Origin: Hymenobacter gummosus
GTDB taxonomy: Bacteria > Bacteroidota > Bacteroidia > Cytophagales > Hymenobacteraceae
Assembly (NCBI RefSeq): GCF_003970915.1
Contig: NZ_RXOF01000018.1
Location: 62,001-126,000, forward strand
DNA length: 64,000 nt
Reading direction: 5' to 3'
Part shown: in pieces, positions 7,919 through 14,976 of the stretch
Layout: the number at the start of each line of letters is the position of its first letter
How positions within the stretch are numbered: position 1 is the stretch's first letter
Translations under genes and position numbers: made by a program
The notes under the pieces: model-generated
Database searches by the model: none
What the model was told of the DNA's origin: nothing
The model's input: the letters and a program-made list of their open reading frames with translations, nothing else

Positions 7919-8240
7919 GACCAGCTGGCACTGCCCCGGCCTGACGGGCCCGTGTAGGCTGGCGTCAGGGTGTAGAATTTGCTGCATCGGGGCCGCCACT
8001 GCCTGAAACGCGGCCGAGAGAGTGGACAGGCGGGACAGAATGGGGGGTAGATGTCGCGGTGAGTAGCTGAGGCATCGGCGGAATGCGCCAGGGATGGGAG
8101 CCAAGCCGACCAACGGAAGGCTGCCCGAAGGGCCGCAGCGAAGCGGAGTGGCGTACAGCCCGGCCCGAAGGGGGCGCCCACAAAAGTACAATACCGGTGT
8201 TTGGACGGTCAATGAACTATGTTTGATTTTGTAACGTAAA

Positions 8241-8272
8241 TTTGCAACCGTAACAGCCACAAGATACACTTG
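8241..8272 (+). promoter_or_regulatory. Putative promoter for lysis genes
   Basis: TTTG (8241-8244), 20 nt, TACACTTG (8265-8272) resembles the Bacteroidota promoter with one mismatch in the -7 box. The ATG at 8281 would then be almost at the transcription start, giving a leaderless or near-leaderless transcript. An additional perfect -7 box TAAATTTG lies at 8237-8244 but has no TTTG at the right distance upstream. Confidence 0.4.
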
Positions 8273-8280
8273 CAAACATC

Positions 8281-8553
8281 ATGTTCAGCAGCACCAAAAC
8301 CGGGCACATGGCCCACATCATTCTGACGGCGCTACTCGGCCAGGTAGCCAGCAACCAGCTGACCCCGCCCGACCCCGGCACCGTCGAGCAGTACGGCCAC
8401 CTTGTAATTCAGGCGCTGGTGGCCATCGTGACCATCTGGGCCACGGTGCGGAAGGCGCTGCAGAAGCCCGAGGCAGTGGTAAAGATTCCGGCTTCCGCAC
8501 CAGCAGAAACGGCGCCCGTGACTTCGGTAAGCACCGATGGTAAGGCTGAGTGA
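8281..8553 (+). CDS. Putative phage holin-like membrane protein
   Basis: A 90-residue protein with one clear membrane segment, HLVIQALVAIVTIWATVRKA (about residues 39-58), flanked by a polar N-terminal part and a charged, Pro/Ala-rich C-terminal tail. The first 20 residues (HIILTALLGQVAS) may form a second, weaker hydrophobic helix. Its stop overlaps by 17 bp the start of an M15-type endolysin gene. Small membrane protein plus endolysin is the usual layout of phage lysis cassettes, so holin is the best guess. There is no specific sequence match to a named holin family. Confidence 0.6.
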   Translation: MFSSTKTGHMAHIILTALLGQVASNQLTPPDPGTVEQYGHLVIQALVAIVTIWATVRKALQKPEAVVKIPASAPAETAPVTSVSTDGKAE

Positions 8554-8956
8554 GGCGCAGGCCGGGCGGCAGGCGGCGCGGCTGGCGGGCGTGCGGGCCG
8601 ACCTGCGGGCGGCGTATGCCGCCGCGCTGCTGGCGTGGCTGGGCAAGCCGGAGCTGACGCGGCTCGGGCGGCCGATTGTGACGGAAGGCTACCGCAGCCC
8701 GGCCGCGCAGGATGCCCTGTACGAGCAAGGCCGGACGAAGCCGGGGCCGGTGGTAACATATAAGCGCGGCGGCGAATCAAAGCACAATCTGGTGCCGGCG
8801 CGGGCGCTGGACGTGGCGTTTCTGCTCGCCAACGGGCAGGTGAGCTGGTCGGCCGAATTGCTGGCGCGGTTTGCGGCGCTGATGAAGCGGGCGCCGGGGG
8901 TGCGGTGGGGCGGCGACTGGCCGGGGTTCAGGGACCGGCCGCACTTTGAGGTGTGA
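8537..8956 (+). CDS. M15-family peptidoglycan peptidase (phage endolysin)
   Basis: A 139-residue M15 (VanY/L-Ala-D-Glu peptidase-like) enzyme. The zinc-site motifs are present: SKHNLVPARALDVAF supplies the first His and the Asp, and the C-terminal WGGDWPGFRDRPHFEV supplies the last His. An upstream TEGYRSPAAQDALYEQG segment matches the conserved YRS-x-x-xQ-x-x-LY region. It has no signal peptide, so release would depend on the overlapping holin-like gene upstream. It would cut peptide stems of host peptidoglycan at lysis. The C-terminus ends directly after HFEV, as in compact phage endolysins. Confidence 0.85.
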   Translation: MVRLSEAQAGRQAARLAGVRADLRAAYAAALLAWLGKPELTRLGRPIVTEGYRSPAAQDALYEQGRTKPGPVVTYKRGGESKHNLVPARALDVAFLLANGQVSWSAELLARFAALMKRAPGVRWGGDWPGFRDRPHFEV

Positions 8957-9035
8957 GCCGAAAACTAATGCTTCGGCCGATGCTATAAGGGGCGCCGGAG
9001 GGAACCCCTCGGAATAAAAACAACCCAACCCACTC

Positions 9036-9263
9036 ATGGTAAAACGCCAAATAATCAATTGGGGAGAGGTCCGTTTCAGGGCAAACAGCTCTGTTGACGC
9101 ACTACTCCAATTGAGTGATGTCGTCAGGCATCTTCACCCAAACCTCCGGCCTCACGCCGTGATTGAGGCAGGTGCCGATAACATAAATATGTTCCGGGTG
9201 CTACCCTTGCCCGGTACTGACACCTACGTCATTCCCTGGTTCGCCTGGGTACGGGTGTGGTAG
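9036..9263 (+). CDS. Small hypothetical protein
   Basis: A 75-residue protein (MVKRQIINWGEVRF...) with no recognised domain. A middle segment (LLQLSDVVRHLHPNLRPH) is helical and the C-terminus is rich in aromatic residues (YVIPWFAWVRVW). It lies 79 bp after the endolysin gene, and a strong rho-independent terminator follows it at 9280-9308, supporting that it is the last gene of the lysis transcript. Coding status is moderately sure because codon use is less GC-biased than in flanking genes. Confidence 0.5.
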   Translation: MVKRQIINWGEVRFRANSSVDALLQLSDVVRHLHPNLRPHAVIEAGADNINMFRVLPLPGTDTYVIPWFAWVRVW

Positions 9264-9279
9264 CGCCGGTAGGGTAAGA

Positions 9280-9308
9280 CGGGCGGGCCACATGGTCCGC
9301 CCGTTTTT
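9280..9308 (+). terminator. Rho-independent terminator
   Basis: CGGGCGGGCC (9280-9289), a 4-nt loop, GGTCCGCCCG (9294-9303) with one G-U pair, then five T. It ends the plus-strand lysis unit and lies between convergent genes. Confidence 0.85.
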
Positions 9309-9319
9309 ATTAGCGGCAA

Positions 9320-9622
9320 TTATAGACTGTCTTTCAGAAAGTCAGAATCGGCCGGAATGACAAATTTCTGGCCCCGGTACTGCAAGGTTGCCTGGTCGGC
9401 CTGTGCTGCTTCGATTGAGCCGCGCAAAACTCCTTTCAACGCTGGTAATGCGGCGGAGAAAGCCAGATAAACGGCGTACCGTAACTGTTCGGGGTCTGTT
9501 ACGCCTTGCTCGTTGGCAACTGCATTTTCGCAGCATTCTTCCAGCAGCGCCTTGTGTAGCGGGTGTATGGTGGTAAGATTTAGCTTCTGTACGATGCTGT
9601 CATACAACTCGTGGTATTTCAT
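9320..9622 (-). CDS. Hypothetical protein
   Basis: A 100-residue, mostly helical, acidic protein (MKYHELYDSIVQKLN...) with paired Cys residues in LLEECCENAVAN and a C-terminal FVIPADSDFLKDSL. No family is recognised. It is a single gene on the minus strand, convergent with the lysis unit, with its start 93 bp from the next plus-strand gene's start. The balanced residue composition argues that it is real. Confidence 0.55.
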   Translation of the reverse strand: MKYHELYDSIVQKLNLTTIHPLHKALLEECCENAVANEQGVTDPEQLRYAVYLAFSAALPALKGVLRGSIEAAQADQATLQYRGQKFVIPADSDFLKDSL

Positions 9623-9715
9623 AGGCTGCGAGTCCGGGTGTCGGCCTTATATTGCCGGAGGTCAAAAGTAAGCAGGTAAACTGTGCGAACTTTGCGGCCC
9701 ACCAGCTACGACACT

Positions 9716-10027
9716 ATGAACGCCACGCTTTACCTCCCTCACCAGTCACCGCGGGCGGTGTCCGTCGAGGGACTGACTTTACCGGACCCGACGACGGGGC
9801 TTGTACGGATACCGGAGCCTGTACCAGCGCTGATGGGATGCCCCCGGGGGTTGGTTGATGTGCTGGCTAGCGGGCCGCAGTACGTGGCTTACTCGGTGTT
9901 CGACTGCGAGGGGAAGATAAACCAGGCAGCAATGGTAGCGTTGGCCGAGGCGTCGGGAGTTGGGTTCGAACTGGACGACGAGGATACTATTTTGTGCGGG
10001 CCGGTGCTGGTGGTAACAAGCAGTTAA
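9716..10027 (+). CDS. DUF3846-like small protein
   Basis: A 103-residue protein. I chose the ATG at 9716 (MNATLYLP); an upstream in-frame ATG at 9683 adds 11 residues with no clear merit. The C-terminal part (VAYSVFDCEGKINQAAMVALAEA, then EDTILCGPVLVV) resembles the end of DUF3846 proteins such as the one encoded at 5615-5929. The resemblance is by pattern only. It precedes the HEPN gene by 15 bp, so the two may be co-transcribed. Confidence 0.5.
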   Translation: MNATLYLPHQSPRAVSVEGLTLPDPTTGLVRIPEPVPALMGCPRGLVDVLASGPQYVAYSVFDCEGKINQAAMVALAEASGVGFELDDEDTILCGPVLVVTSS

Positions 10028-10042
10028 TAAACAGCAAAAGGA

Positions 10043-10792
10043 ATGATAACCAAAGCGCTACACAGATTTACGAGCCGCGTCGCCCATTATGATGCTGACT
10101 TGGAGTTGGTTGATGTATTTATTCAGTCTGTTCACAAGAATGAATTGACACCTCAAGATGGCAAGTTGATATTAAGGCATGTCAACCCGGACAAACACAA
10201 AACCCTTGCAAAAAGGACTCCCTCATCTGGCGGCCGAGCAGCAGCGGTTTCCCACCTGAGAAGAAACGTTTACGGTTCTTATATAAAAGATCTGTTCGAA
10301 GAGGTTGAATTGTACTTAATCGATTTACTTGTCGCTGTTACTGCTACCGATATTGCCCCTGATAGGCTCGTAGGGCAGCATAAGGTCACACTGGATATAA
10401 ACGAAATTCTGAAGTGTGGGAGTTGGGACGGATTAATACATCTGCTCAGCAAAGAGTTGTTTAGAAAGATACAGAACACGCAGAAAAGCACTTTGTACGT
10501 GTTAGAATCTATTGATTCTAAGCTCAATTTGGGTGCTGACGAGGTCGTAAGGCGGGAAGCAATGCCGTATCTGGAACTGCGCCACTTATTAGTTCACGCA
10601 GACGGCAAGGCAGATAAAAATTTCTGCACTACCTATCCAGAAATGGGGGCTACTGAAGACGAAAGTATAAAGTTGACTTTTGAGGTGGTGTCGGCAGCCC
10701 GGACCAAGGTAGTTGCACTGATTGAAAATTATGATAAATGTGTCATCGAAAAGTTGAGCCTTCCAGATAAGTTTATCCATCTTAAGAAATAA
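10043..10792 (+). CDS. HEPN-domain protein, putative RNase/abortive-infection type
   Basis: A 249-residue, largely helical protein. The segment YLELRHLLVHADGKADKNF carries Arg180-x4-His185, the Rx4-6H catalytic signature of HEPN ribonucleases, at the start of a helix as in that family. Upstream helices (DLFEEVELYLIDLLVAV) fit the four-helix HEPN bundle. HEPN proteins often act as toxins or effector RNases in phage defence. Base composition is clearly AT-richer than the flanking phage genes, which suggests separate acquisition, as for prophage cargo genes. There is no obvious MNT-type antitoxin gene next to it; the 9716 gene is the only candidate partner. The subfamily is uncertain. Confidence 0.65.
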   Translation: MITKALHRFTSRVAHYDADLELVDVFIQSVHKNELTPQDGKLILRHVNPDKHKTLAKRTPSSGGRAAAVSHLRRNVYGSYIKDLFEEVELYLIDLLVAVTATDIAPDRLVGQHKVTLDINEILKCGSWDGLIHLLSKELFRKIQNTQKSTLYVLESIDSKLNLGADEVVRREAMPYLELRHLLVHADGKADKNFCTTYPEMGATEDESIKLTFEVVSAARTKVVALIENYDKCVIEKLSLPDKFIHLKK

Positions 10793-10794
10793 AT

Positions 10795-11169
10795 TTACAT
10801 CTCCCGCCCCTCAAACGACTGCTGAAACTGCGCGAAGCTGCGGGCGACAAAGGCCAGGCCACCGGCGGCTTTCAACTCATCGAGAAACTGCTTTTGCTCG
10901 GGGCGTAGCTGGTCGCGGCCGGCTTTGACTTCCACGCCGATAAATACGCCGTCGCGCTTGCGGAAGCCGATGATGTCGGGGACGCCGCGGCGGCCCTGGG
11001 GATTGAAGCGGTAGCGGCCGGTTTTGGGGTCGTAGATGCCGCTGTTGTTCTGGCGCCACACGGCGAAGCCCTGCAGGGTAAGGTAGGCTAAGATGGCGCT
11101 GGTGGTTTCGCCGGCCGTGGGCGGGGCCAACTCAAGTGGGGTCTGCTGGTGACGGGTAGCTACTGGCAT
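10795..11169 (-). CDS. VRR-NUC domain nuclease
   Basis: A 124-residue protein from the ATG at 11167-11169. A longer frame to 11274 only adds a Pro/Ala/Thr-rich translation of the antisense of the helicase gene's end. The VRR-NUC core is plain: GVPDIIGF (catalytic Asp), FIGVEVKAG (the Glu-x-Lys pair) and LRPEQKQFLDEL. These stand-alone phage nucleases of the PD-(D/E)XK superfamily probably resolve branched DNA during replication and recombination. It starts 4 bp downstream of the DnaB stop and is convergent with the HEPN gene, leaving only 2 bp between their stops. Confidence 0.85.
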   Translation of the reverse strand: MPVATRHQQTPLELAPPTAGETTSAILAYLTLQGFAVWRQNNSGIYDPKTGRYRFNPQGRRGVPDIIGFRKRDGVFIGVEVKAGRDQLRPEQKQFLDELKAAGGLAFVARSFAQFQQSFEGREM

Positions 11170-11173
11170 GGGG

Positions 11174-12616
11174 TCAGAAAGGGGGCTGGTAGAAGGTGGA
11201 GGCGGGCAGGGTGCGGGCGGGGCCGGCGGGCGTGAGGTCGTGGAAGGTGCCGCGGCGCATGTTGCAGGCGGCAATTACTTCGTCGGTGGCGCCGTTGCGG
11301 TGTTTGGCTACATCGAACAAAACGGTGTCCCGGGTGGGGCTGCCGTCGTCGTATTCCGTGATGTCGTAGTATTCGCCGCGCCAGAGGAAGATGATGCAGT
11401 CGGCGTCCTGCTCCAGGCTGCCGGACTCGCGCAGGTCGCTGAGCAGGGGGCGCTTCTCTCCTCCCCTTTTTTCCACGTCACGGCTCAACTGGCTGAGGGC
11501 AATGACGGGGGCGTTCAGCTCTTTTGCCAGCTCTTTGAGGCCGCGGCTGATGCTGCCTACCTCCTGCTCCCGGTTGCCCTTCTGGTCGCCGCGCATAAGC
11601 TGGATGTAGTCGACCAGTACCAGACCCAGGGGGTGCTGGGCGTGGAGGCGGGCGCACTTGGCGCGCAGTTGCTGGATGCTCAGGCCGGGCGTGTCGTCGA
11701 GGTGCAGGCGGTGGCCGTGGGTGTGGAGGCGCTGGGCCTGCCGCTGAATGTGGGCTACCTGGTCGAGGCCGCCGGGGAGGTTGCCGCGGCGCAGGTCGGA
11801 GTTGGAGTAGCCGGGAACCTCGCTGGCCACCATGCGCTGCATGAGCTGCAGGGTGGGCATTTCCAGGGAGAAAACAGCGGCGTGGTGGCCGTGGTCGAGA
11901 GCGGCAGTACGGGCGAAATGCAGCAGGGCGGCGGTTTTGCCCATTGCGGGCCGGGCCGCCAGGATTACCAGGTCGCCGGGCTGCCAGCCGCCGGTGAGGC
12001 CGTCGAGCTGGGCAAGGCCGGTGGGTACGCCGGTTAGCCCGCGCTGCTGTACGGCCTGGGCCAGGCGGTCGAAGGTGGCGGCGAAGGCCGCAGCGGCGGT
12101 CTGGCCGGGGCGGGTTTCCAGGGTGCGGTGCAGGCTGGTCAGGTGGGCCTGGGCGTCGGCCAGCAGGGTGAGCGGGTCGCGGGTGTCGTCGTAGCCGTAG
12201 CTGCTTAGCTCGGTGCCGGTGCGGATGAGCACGCGCCGGGCGTGGTACTGCTGCAACACCCGGCAGTGGGTTTCGAGGTGGGCAGCGGAGTTGATTCTGG
12301 CGGTGAGCCCAGCTACGAAGGCCGGGCCGCCGACCCGCTGCAGGACACCGCGCTTGCTGAGCTGCCGGGTGACGGTGAGCATGTCCACGCCCAGGCCCTC
12401 GGCGCTCAGGTCGCGGATGGCGGCGTACACCTGCTGGTGGGCGGTGCTGTAAAACACCTGCTCGTCGGGCAACAGGGCCAGCAAAGTGCGCTGGGCGGGG
12501 GCTTCGAGCAGGGCCGCGCCGAGTACGGCCGCCTCTAGGTCGAGGGCCTGGGGCGGCAGGTGGCCTGGGGCGGGGGCGCTGGTGGCAGCGCGGCGGGTGA
12601 GGTTAGTGGTTGGCAT
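11174..12616 (-). CDS. dnaB: Phage replicative DNA helicase, DnaB-like
   Basis: A 480-residue DnaB-family helicase. The N-terminal domain (about residues 20-125) has the usual EAAVLGAAL start. The RecA-like C-terminal domain has Walker A ARPAMGKT (221-228), VFSLEM, Walker B LVLVDYIQLM, a SRGLKELAKELNAPVIALSQLSR stretch (arranged as in DnaB motif H3) and LRESGSLEQDADCIIFL with the arginine finger region. It unwinds DNA at the phage replication fork. It follows a DUF1376 protein 6 bp upstream, which is probably the initiator or loader. The protein has a Pro/Ala-rich N-terminal tail. It is distinct from the chromosomal copy that must exist elsewhere; that inference comes from its phage context. 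Confidence 0.93.
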   Translation of the reverse strand: MPTTNLTRRAATSAPAPGHLPPQALDLEAAVLGAALLEAPAQRTLLALLPDEQVFYSTAHQQVYAAIRDLSAEGLGVDMLTVTRQLSKRGVLQRVGGPAFVAGLTARINSAAHLETHCRVLQQYHARRVLIRTGTELSSYGYDDTRDPLTLLADAQAHLTSLHRTLETRPGQTAAAAFAATFDRLAQAVQQRGLTGVPTGLAQLDGLTGGWQPGDLVILAARPAMGKTAALLHFARTAALDHGHHAAVFSLEMPTLQLMQRMVASEVPGYSNSDLRRGNLPGGLDQVAHIQRQAQRLHTHGHRLHLDDTPGLSIQQLRAKCARLHAQHPLGLVLVDYIQLMRGDQKGNREQEVGSISRGLKELAKELNAPVIALSQLSRDVEKRGGEKRPLLSDLRESGSLEQDADCIIFLWRGEYYDITEYDDGSPTRDTVLFDVAKHRNGATDEVIAACNMRRGTFHDLTPAGPARTLPASTFYQPPF

Positions 12617-12622
12617 GGCGGC

Positions 12623-13561
12623 TTAGCTCCAGCGGGTAGGGTCGGCGGGCCTGGGGGCGGTTCGGGCGCGGGCGGGGGTGGCCGCTCCCTCTGCCCCTTT
12701 TCGGGGGAGAGGAGAGCCGGACGGGGCCGCCTGAAACTGCGGGCGGCGGCGCATCCAGTTGCGGAAGGCAGCCCGCCAGCTTACCATCGGGGTCTTGCCG
12801 CCCACCAGCCAGCCGTTGCTTTCGAAGTGGTCGAGGAAGGCGGCGGCCTCCTCCTGGGCGGCGGGGCCGGGGTACTGGTCGGTGGCGTAAGCCTGCACTT
12901 CAGCCAGCGTGGGCGGCGCGCCGGCCTGCCGGCGAGTGGGTATTTTCCTGCCTGAGCTGACCGGTTGGAGTGCGGGCCGGGCGGCAGCCGCCGCCCCACT
13001 CTCTGAACGTAGTGAAGAGTCTTTTGAAAGTGACCATGAAAGGTTGCCCTTCTGCTGGCTGGTTGAGCAACGGGTGTTGGGCGGCGGGGCAACAGGTGTT
13101 TGACTACCGGCAACGGGTGTTGAAGTGCTCCTAGAAGGTGGTGCCGGTGCTGCGCCTTCGGGCAACGGGTGTTCAACGGGTGTTGCGTTTTGCCCAACGC
13201 CTGTTGCCTGCGCGGCACGCTTCGCGGCCGAAGCCTGGCCGGCGCGGGCCTTCTGCGCGCGGTGCTGCTGCTGCTTGTCGGCCTCGGCGGCCAGGCGGGG
13301 GTTGTAGCGAAGGGTTGGCTCGCCGGGGGCTACGGGGAACTTGCCCAGCAGGAGCTGGCGGCTCTCGGCCCACTGGTCGGCGGTGAGGCGGGCCACGCGC
13401 CGGAGGCGGCCCTCGTCGTTGGGCAGGTAGCCGGGGCGGTCGGACTGCCAGGAATTGAACAGCAGCAGGCAATACGCCCCCACCTCATGGGCTTCCATCA
13501 GCTGCACGTCGGGCGAGCTGAGAAAGTCGCCCGTGTAGAGGAGAAAGGCGGGGGACTTCAT
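12623..13561 (-). CDS. DUF1376 phage replication initiator-like protein
   Basis: A 312-residue protein. The N-terminal 90 residues match DUF1376: FLLYTGDFLSSPDVQLMEAHEVGAYCLL style start, then a winged helix with LPNDEGRLRRVARLTADQW. A Gln/Ala/Pro/Ser-rich linker (about 95-215) is followed by a C-terminal conserved patch (AAAFLDHFESNGWLVGG, then WRAAFRNWMRRR) that is typical of DnaT/DnaD-type primosome or helicase-loader ends. It probably recognises the phage origin and delivers the DnaB helicase, whose gene starts 6 bp downstream. It overlaps the preceding gene by 4 bp (ATGA). Confidence 0.8.
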   Translation of the reverse strand: MKSPAFLLYTGDFLSSPDVQLMEAHEVGAYCLLLFNSWQSDRPGYLPNDEGRLRRVARLTADQWAESRQLLLGKFPVAPGEPTLRYNPRLAAEADKQQQHRAQKARAGQASAAKRAAQATGVGQNATPVEHPLPEGAAPAPPSRSTSTPVAGSQTPVAPPPNTRCSTSQQKGNLSWSLSKDSSLRSESGAAAAARPALQPVSSGRKIPTRRQAGAPPTLAEVQAYATDQYPGPAAQEEAAAFLDHFESNGWLVGGKTPMVSWRAAFRNWMRRRPQFQAAPSGSPLPRKGAEGAATPARARTAPRPADPTRWS

Positions 13562-14154
13562 GCGCGGGCAGTCAGGGGCAGCAGCGGCACATCGGCCGTG
13601 GCGGTGGGCGGCGTGTCGAACAGGTCAAGCTGGCGGTAGCCGGCGCATTTGCCGCGCAGGGCGGCCTCTACTTCGGTCAGGGCCTCGCCCAGCTCGGCCT
13701 CCAGCAGGTGCGCGTAGGGGTAAGCGGCCTCCGTTTCGTCGTCGAAGCTGATGTAGGGGCTGGTCAGGTAGAGCACCTTGCCGCCGGTCAGGGTGCGCTG
13801 GCCGATGAGCGTAACGCCGCCCTGGCCCTTGCCCAGCGAGAAGCCCGTGACGCTGAAAGCCTCAAAGCGGGCAGGCAGCTCCTCGGCTGCGTCGGGCCAG
13901 AAGTCGGGCGTTTCGGTCAACTGCTCGGTGAGCAGGCACAGGTGAGGTACCAGGCGGCTGAAGCGGTGGGTCAGGTCGGGATGGGCCTGTTCGTGGCAGG
14001 TCAGGGCGAAGGCGCGGGCCGGTGCCTCCTCGCTGCGCTGCTCGGTGAACTCGCATACCAGATGCTGATCTTTGAGCCTGGCCTTTTGAATGGTGATGAT
14101 GGACGGGGTGGCCTCGGCGCTGTCGGGGCCGACGACGGGCAGTAGCTGCGACAT
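13558..14154 (-). CDS. Phage hypothetical protein upstream of replication genes
   Basis: A 198-residue protein from the ATG at 14152-14154 (MSQLLPVVGPDS). The longer frame up to 14571 has a Pro/Arg/Thr-rich, non-protein-like N-terminus and overlaps the gene at 14273. The protein looks like a mixed alpha/beta domain (LVCEFTEQ, then FSVTGFSLGKGQGGVTLIGQ and KVLYLTSPYISFDD) with a helical acidic C-terminus ending in YRQLDLF. No family is recognised. It is coupled to the DUF1376 gene by a 4-bp overlap, so a role in phage DNA metabolism is likely by context. Confidence 0.6.
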   Translation of the reverse strand: MSQLLPVVGPDSAEATPSIITIQKARLKDQHLVCEFTEQRSEEAPARAFALTCHEQAHPDLTHRFSRLVPHLCLLTEQLTETPDFWPDAAEELPARFEAFSVTGFSLGKGQGGVTLIGQRTLTGGKVLYLTSPYISFDDETEAAYPYAHLLEAELGEALTEVEAALRGKCAGYRQLDLFDTPPTATADVPLLPLTARA

Positions 14155-14272
14155 AGTGGGAATGGAAGCCTCACCCCCGGTCCCGGTTTGCTTGAGGCGC
14201 GAAGCCAAAAGAGCGAGGAGCCACGGCGGCAAGTGGGTTACAGATGAAAAGCTGGTAGTAGCGGGGACTGGA

Positions 14273-14668
14273 CTACTGCTGCGCGAAGCGGGAGGGCCGG
14301 CCGCGCTTCGGGCGCGGCGGGGCAGGCGCCACGGGCGGCGCGTCGGTGCGGTTGCGGCGCTGCCAGTCGTGAATCTGGGAGAGCAGTACCCGGTCGCCGC
14401 GGCTGCTTTCGCCGGGCAGGTAGTGCAGGCGGCGCTGGTGGGTCTCGGGCAGGCGCATGTAGTCGCGCAGCGTCTCGGGGTGCAGGTCCAGCAGCTCGGC
14501 GGTGCGGGGCACCGAGTAAGCCGGGTCGGGAGCGGGCGCCGCGTCGAGTTGGCGGCGGGCCTCGGCGGCACAGGCGCGTTCTAGCGACTCGCGCACCCAC
14601 TCGTGCGTGTCGGGCAGGCGTACTGTGACTTCCAGCCCTTCGGCGGTGGTAGTGGACAACTCAACCAT
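14273..14668 (-). CDS. Excisionase/MerR-like HTH DNA-binding protein
   Basis: A 131-residue protein. The segment about 50-110 (AYSVPRTAELLDLHPETLRD, then the strand around RVLLSQIHDWQRRN) fits the winged-helix fold used by excisionases and other MerR-like proteins: a helix-turn-helix with a short wing and a C-terminal helix. The tail is basic and Pro-rich (RPKRGRPSRF), possibly an AT-hook-like DNA contact. It overlaps the upstream small HTH gene by 8 bp. A role in early phage gene control or excision is likely. No integrase is in the window to pair it with. Confidence 0.65.
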   Translation of the reverse strand: MVELSTTTAEGLEVTVRLPDTHEWVRESLERACAAEARRQLDAAPAPDPAYSVPRTAELLDLHPETLRDYMRLPETHQRRLHYLPGESSRGDRVLLSQIHDWQRRNRTDAPPVAPAPPRPKRGRPSRFAQQ

Positions 14669-14894
14669 TGGATTTCAGCAGCTGGTTAAGGTCCTCCTGC
14701 ACGTTCTGGCTGCCGGACTCTTTGATGAGGCGCACGGCCTCGGCCACGGCGGGGTGGGAAGGCTTGGCCTTCTGCAGGGCTTTGGCAACGGCCGTGTGCG
14801 ACAGGCGCAGCGTACGGGCGATGTTTGAAATTGCACCGTGCGGCAGCAACGTCCGCAGGTCATTCGGCGTAGGCGTGGTTTCAGGTGGTTGCAT
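14661..14894 (-). CDS. Small HTH protein, Cro-like position
   Basis: A 77-residue protein containing a helix-turn-helix (ISNIARTLRLSHTAVAKALQK, about residues 22-42), followed by an acidic helix. It is the first leftward gene, divergent from the CI-like repressor gene at 14969. This is the location of Cro-type regulators in temperate phages. The shared 75-bp intergenic region carries a palindromic operator. Function is inferred from position and the HTH. Confidence 0.65.
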   Translation of the reverse strand: MQPPETTPTPNDLRTLLPHGAISNIARTLRLSHTAVAKALQKAKPSHPAVAEAVRLIKESGSQNVQEDLNQLLKSNG

Positions 14895-14940
14895 TTCGAC
14901 TTTATTCTGTTACCTTCGGGTGCAGTTGCACAGCCCAAAT

Positions 14941-14976
14941 GTAGGTATTACCTACTAAAAGTAGCAAAATGACTAC
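14941..14976. promoter_or_regulatory. Palindromic operator between Cro-like and CI-like genes
   Basis: GTAGGTATTACCTAC (14941-14955) is a perfect 7-1-7 inverted repeat. A second, weaker half-site pair, GTAG...CTAC (14961-14976, 8-nt spacing), overlaps the repressor's ATG at 14969. The arrangement suggests that the repressor controls both its own gene and the leftward operon. Binding has not been shown. Confidence 0.6.

Larger units (their letters stand above)
7121..8264. other. Long gene-poor, hairpin-rich stretch between leftward operon and lysis genes
   Basis: About 1.1 kb with no convincing protein gene. The open frames on both strands are Gly/Arg/Ala or Pro/Arg-rich products of high GC and overlap each other. 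The sequence has very G-rich plus-strand runs (about 7200-7700) and two adjacent strong inverted repeats around 7786-7918, listed separately. Fragments such as cccgaaggg recur near 7275, 8125 and 8165. It may hold a phage origin, a structured RNA or simply degraded DNA. The sequence alone does not decide between these. Confidence 0.6.

Noticed and set aside
7416-8275. Several open frames of 70-200 codons on both strands
   Set aside because: They overlap each other, have extreme Gly/Arg/Ala or Pro/Arg composition and no domain pattern. They are expected by chance in DNA of this GC content.
14155-14571. N-terminal extension of the gene ending at 13558
   Set aside because: The added 139 residues are Pro/Arg/Thr-rich and overlap the HTH gene at 14273 in another frame; the ATG at 14154 gives a normal protein.
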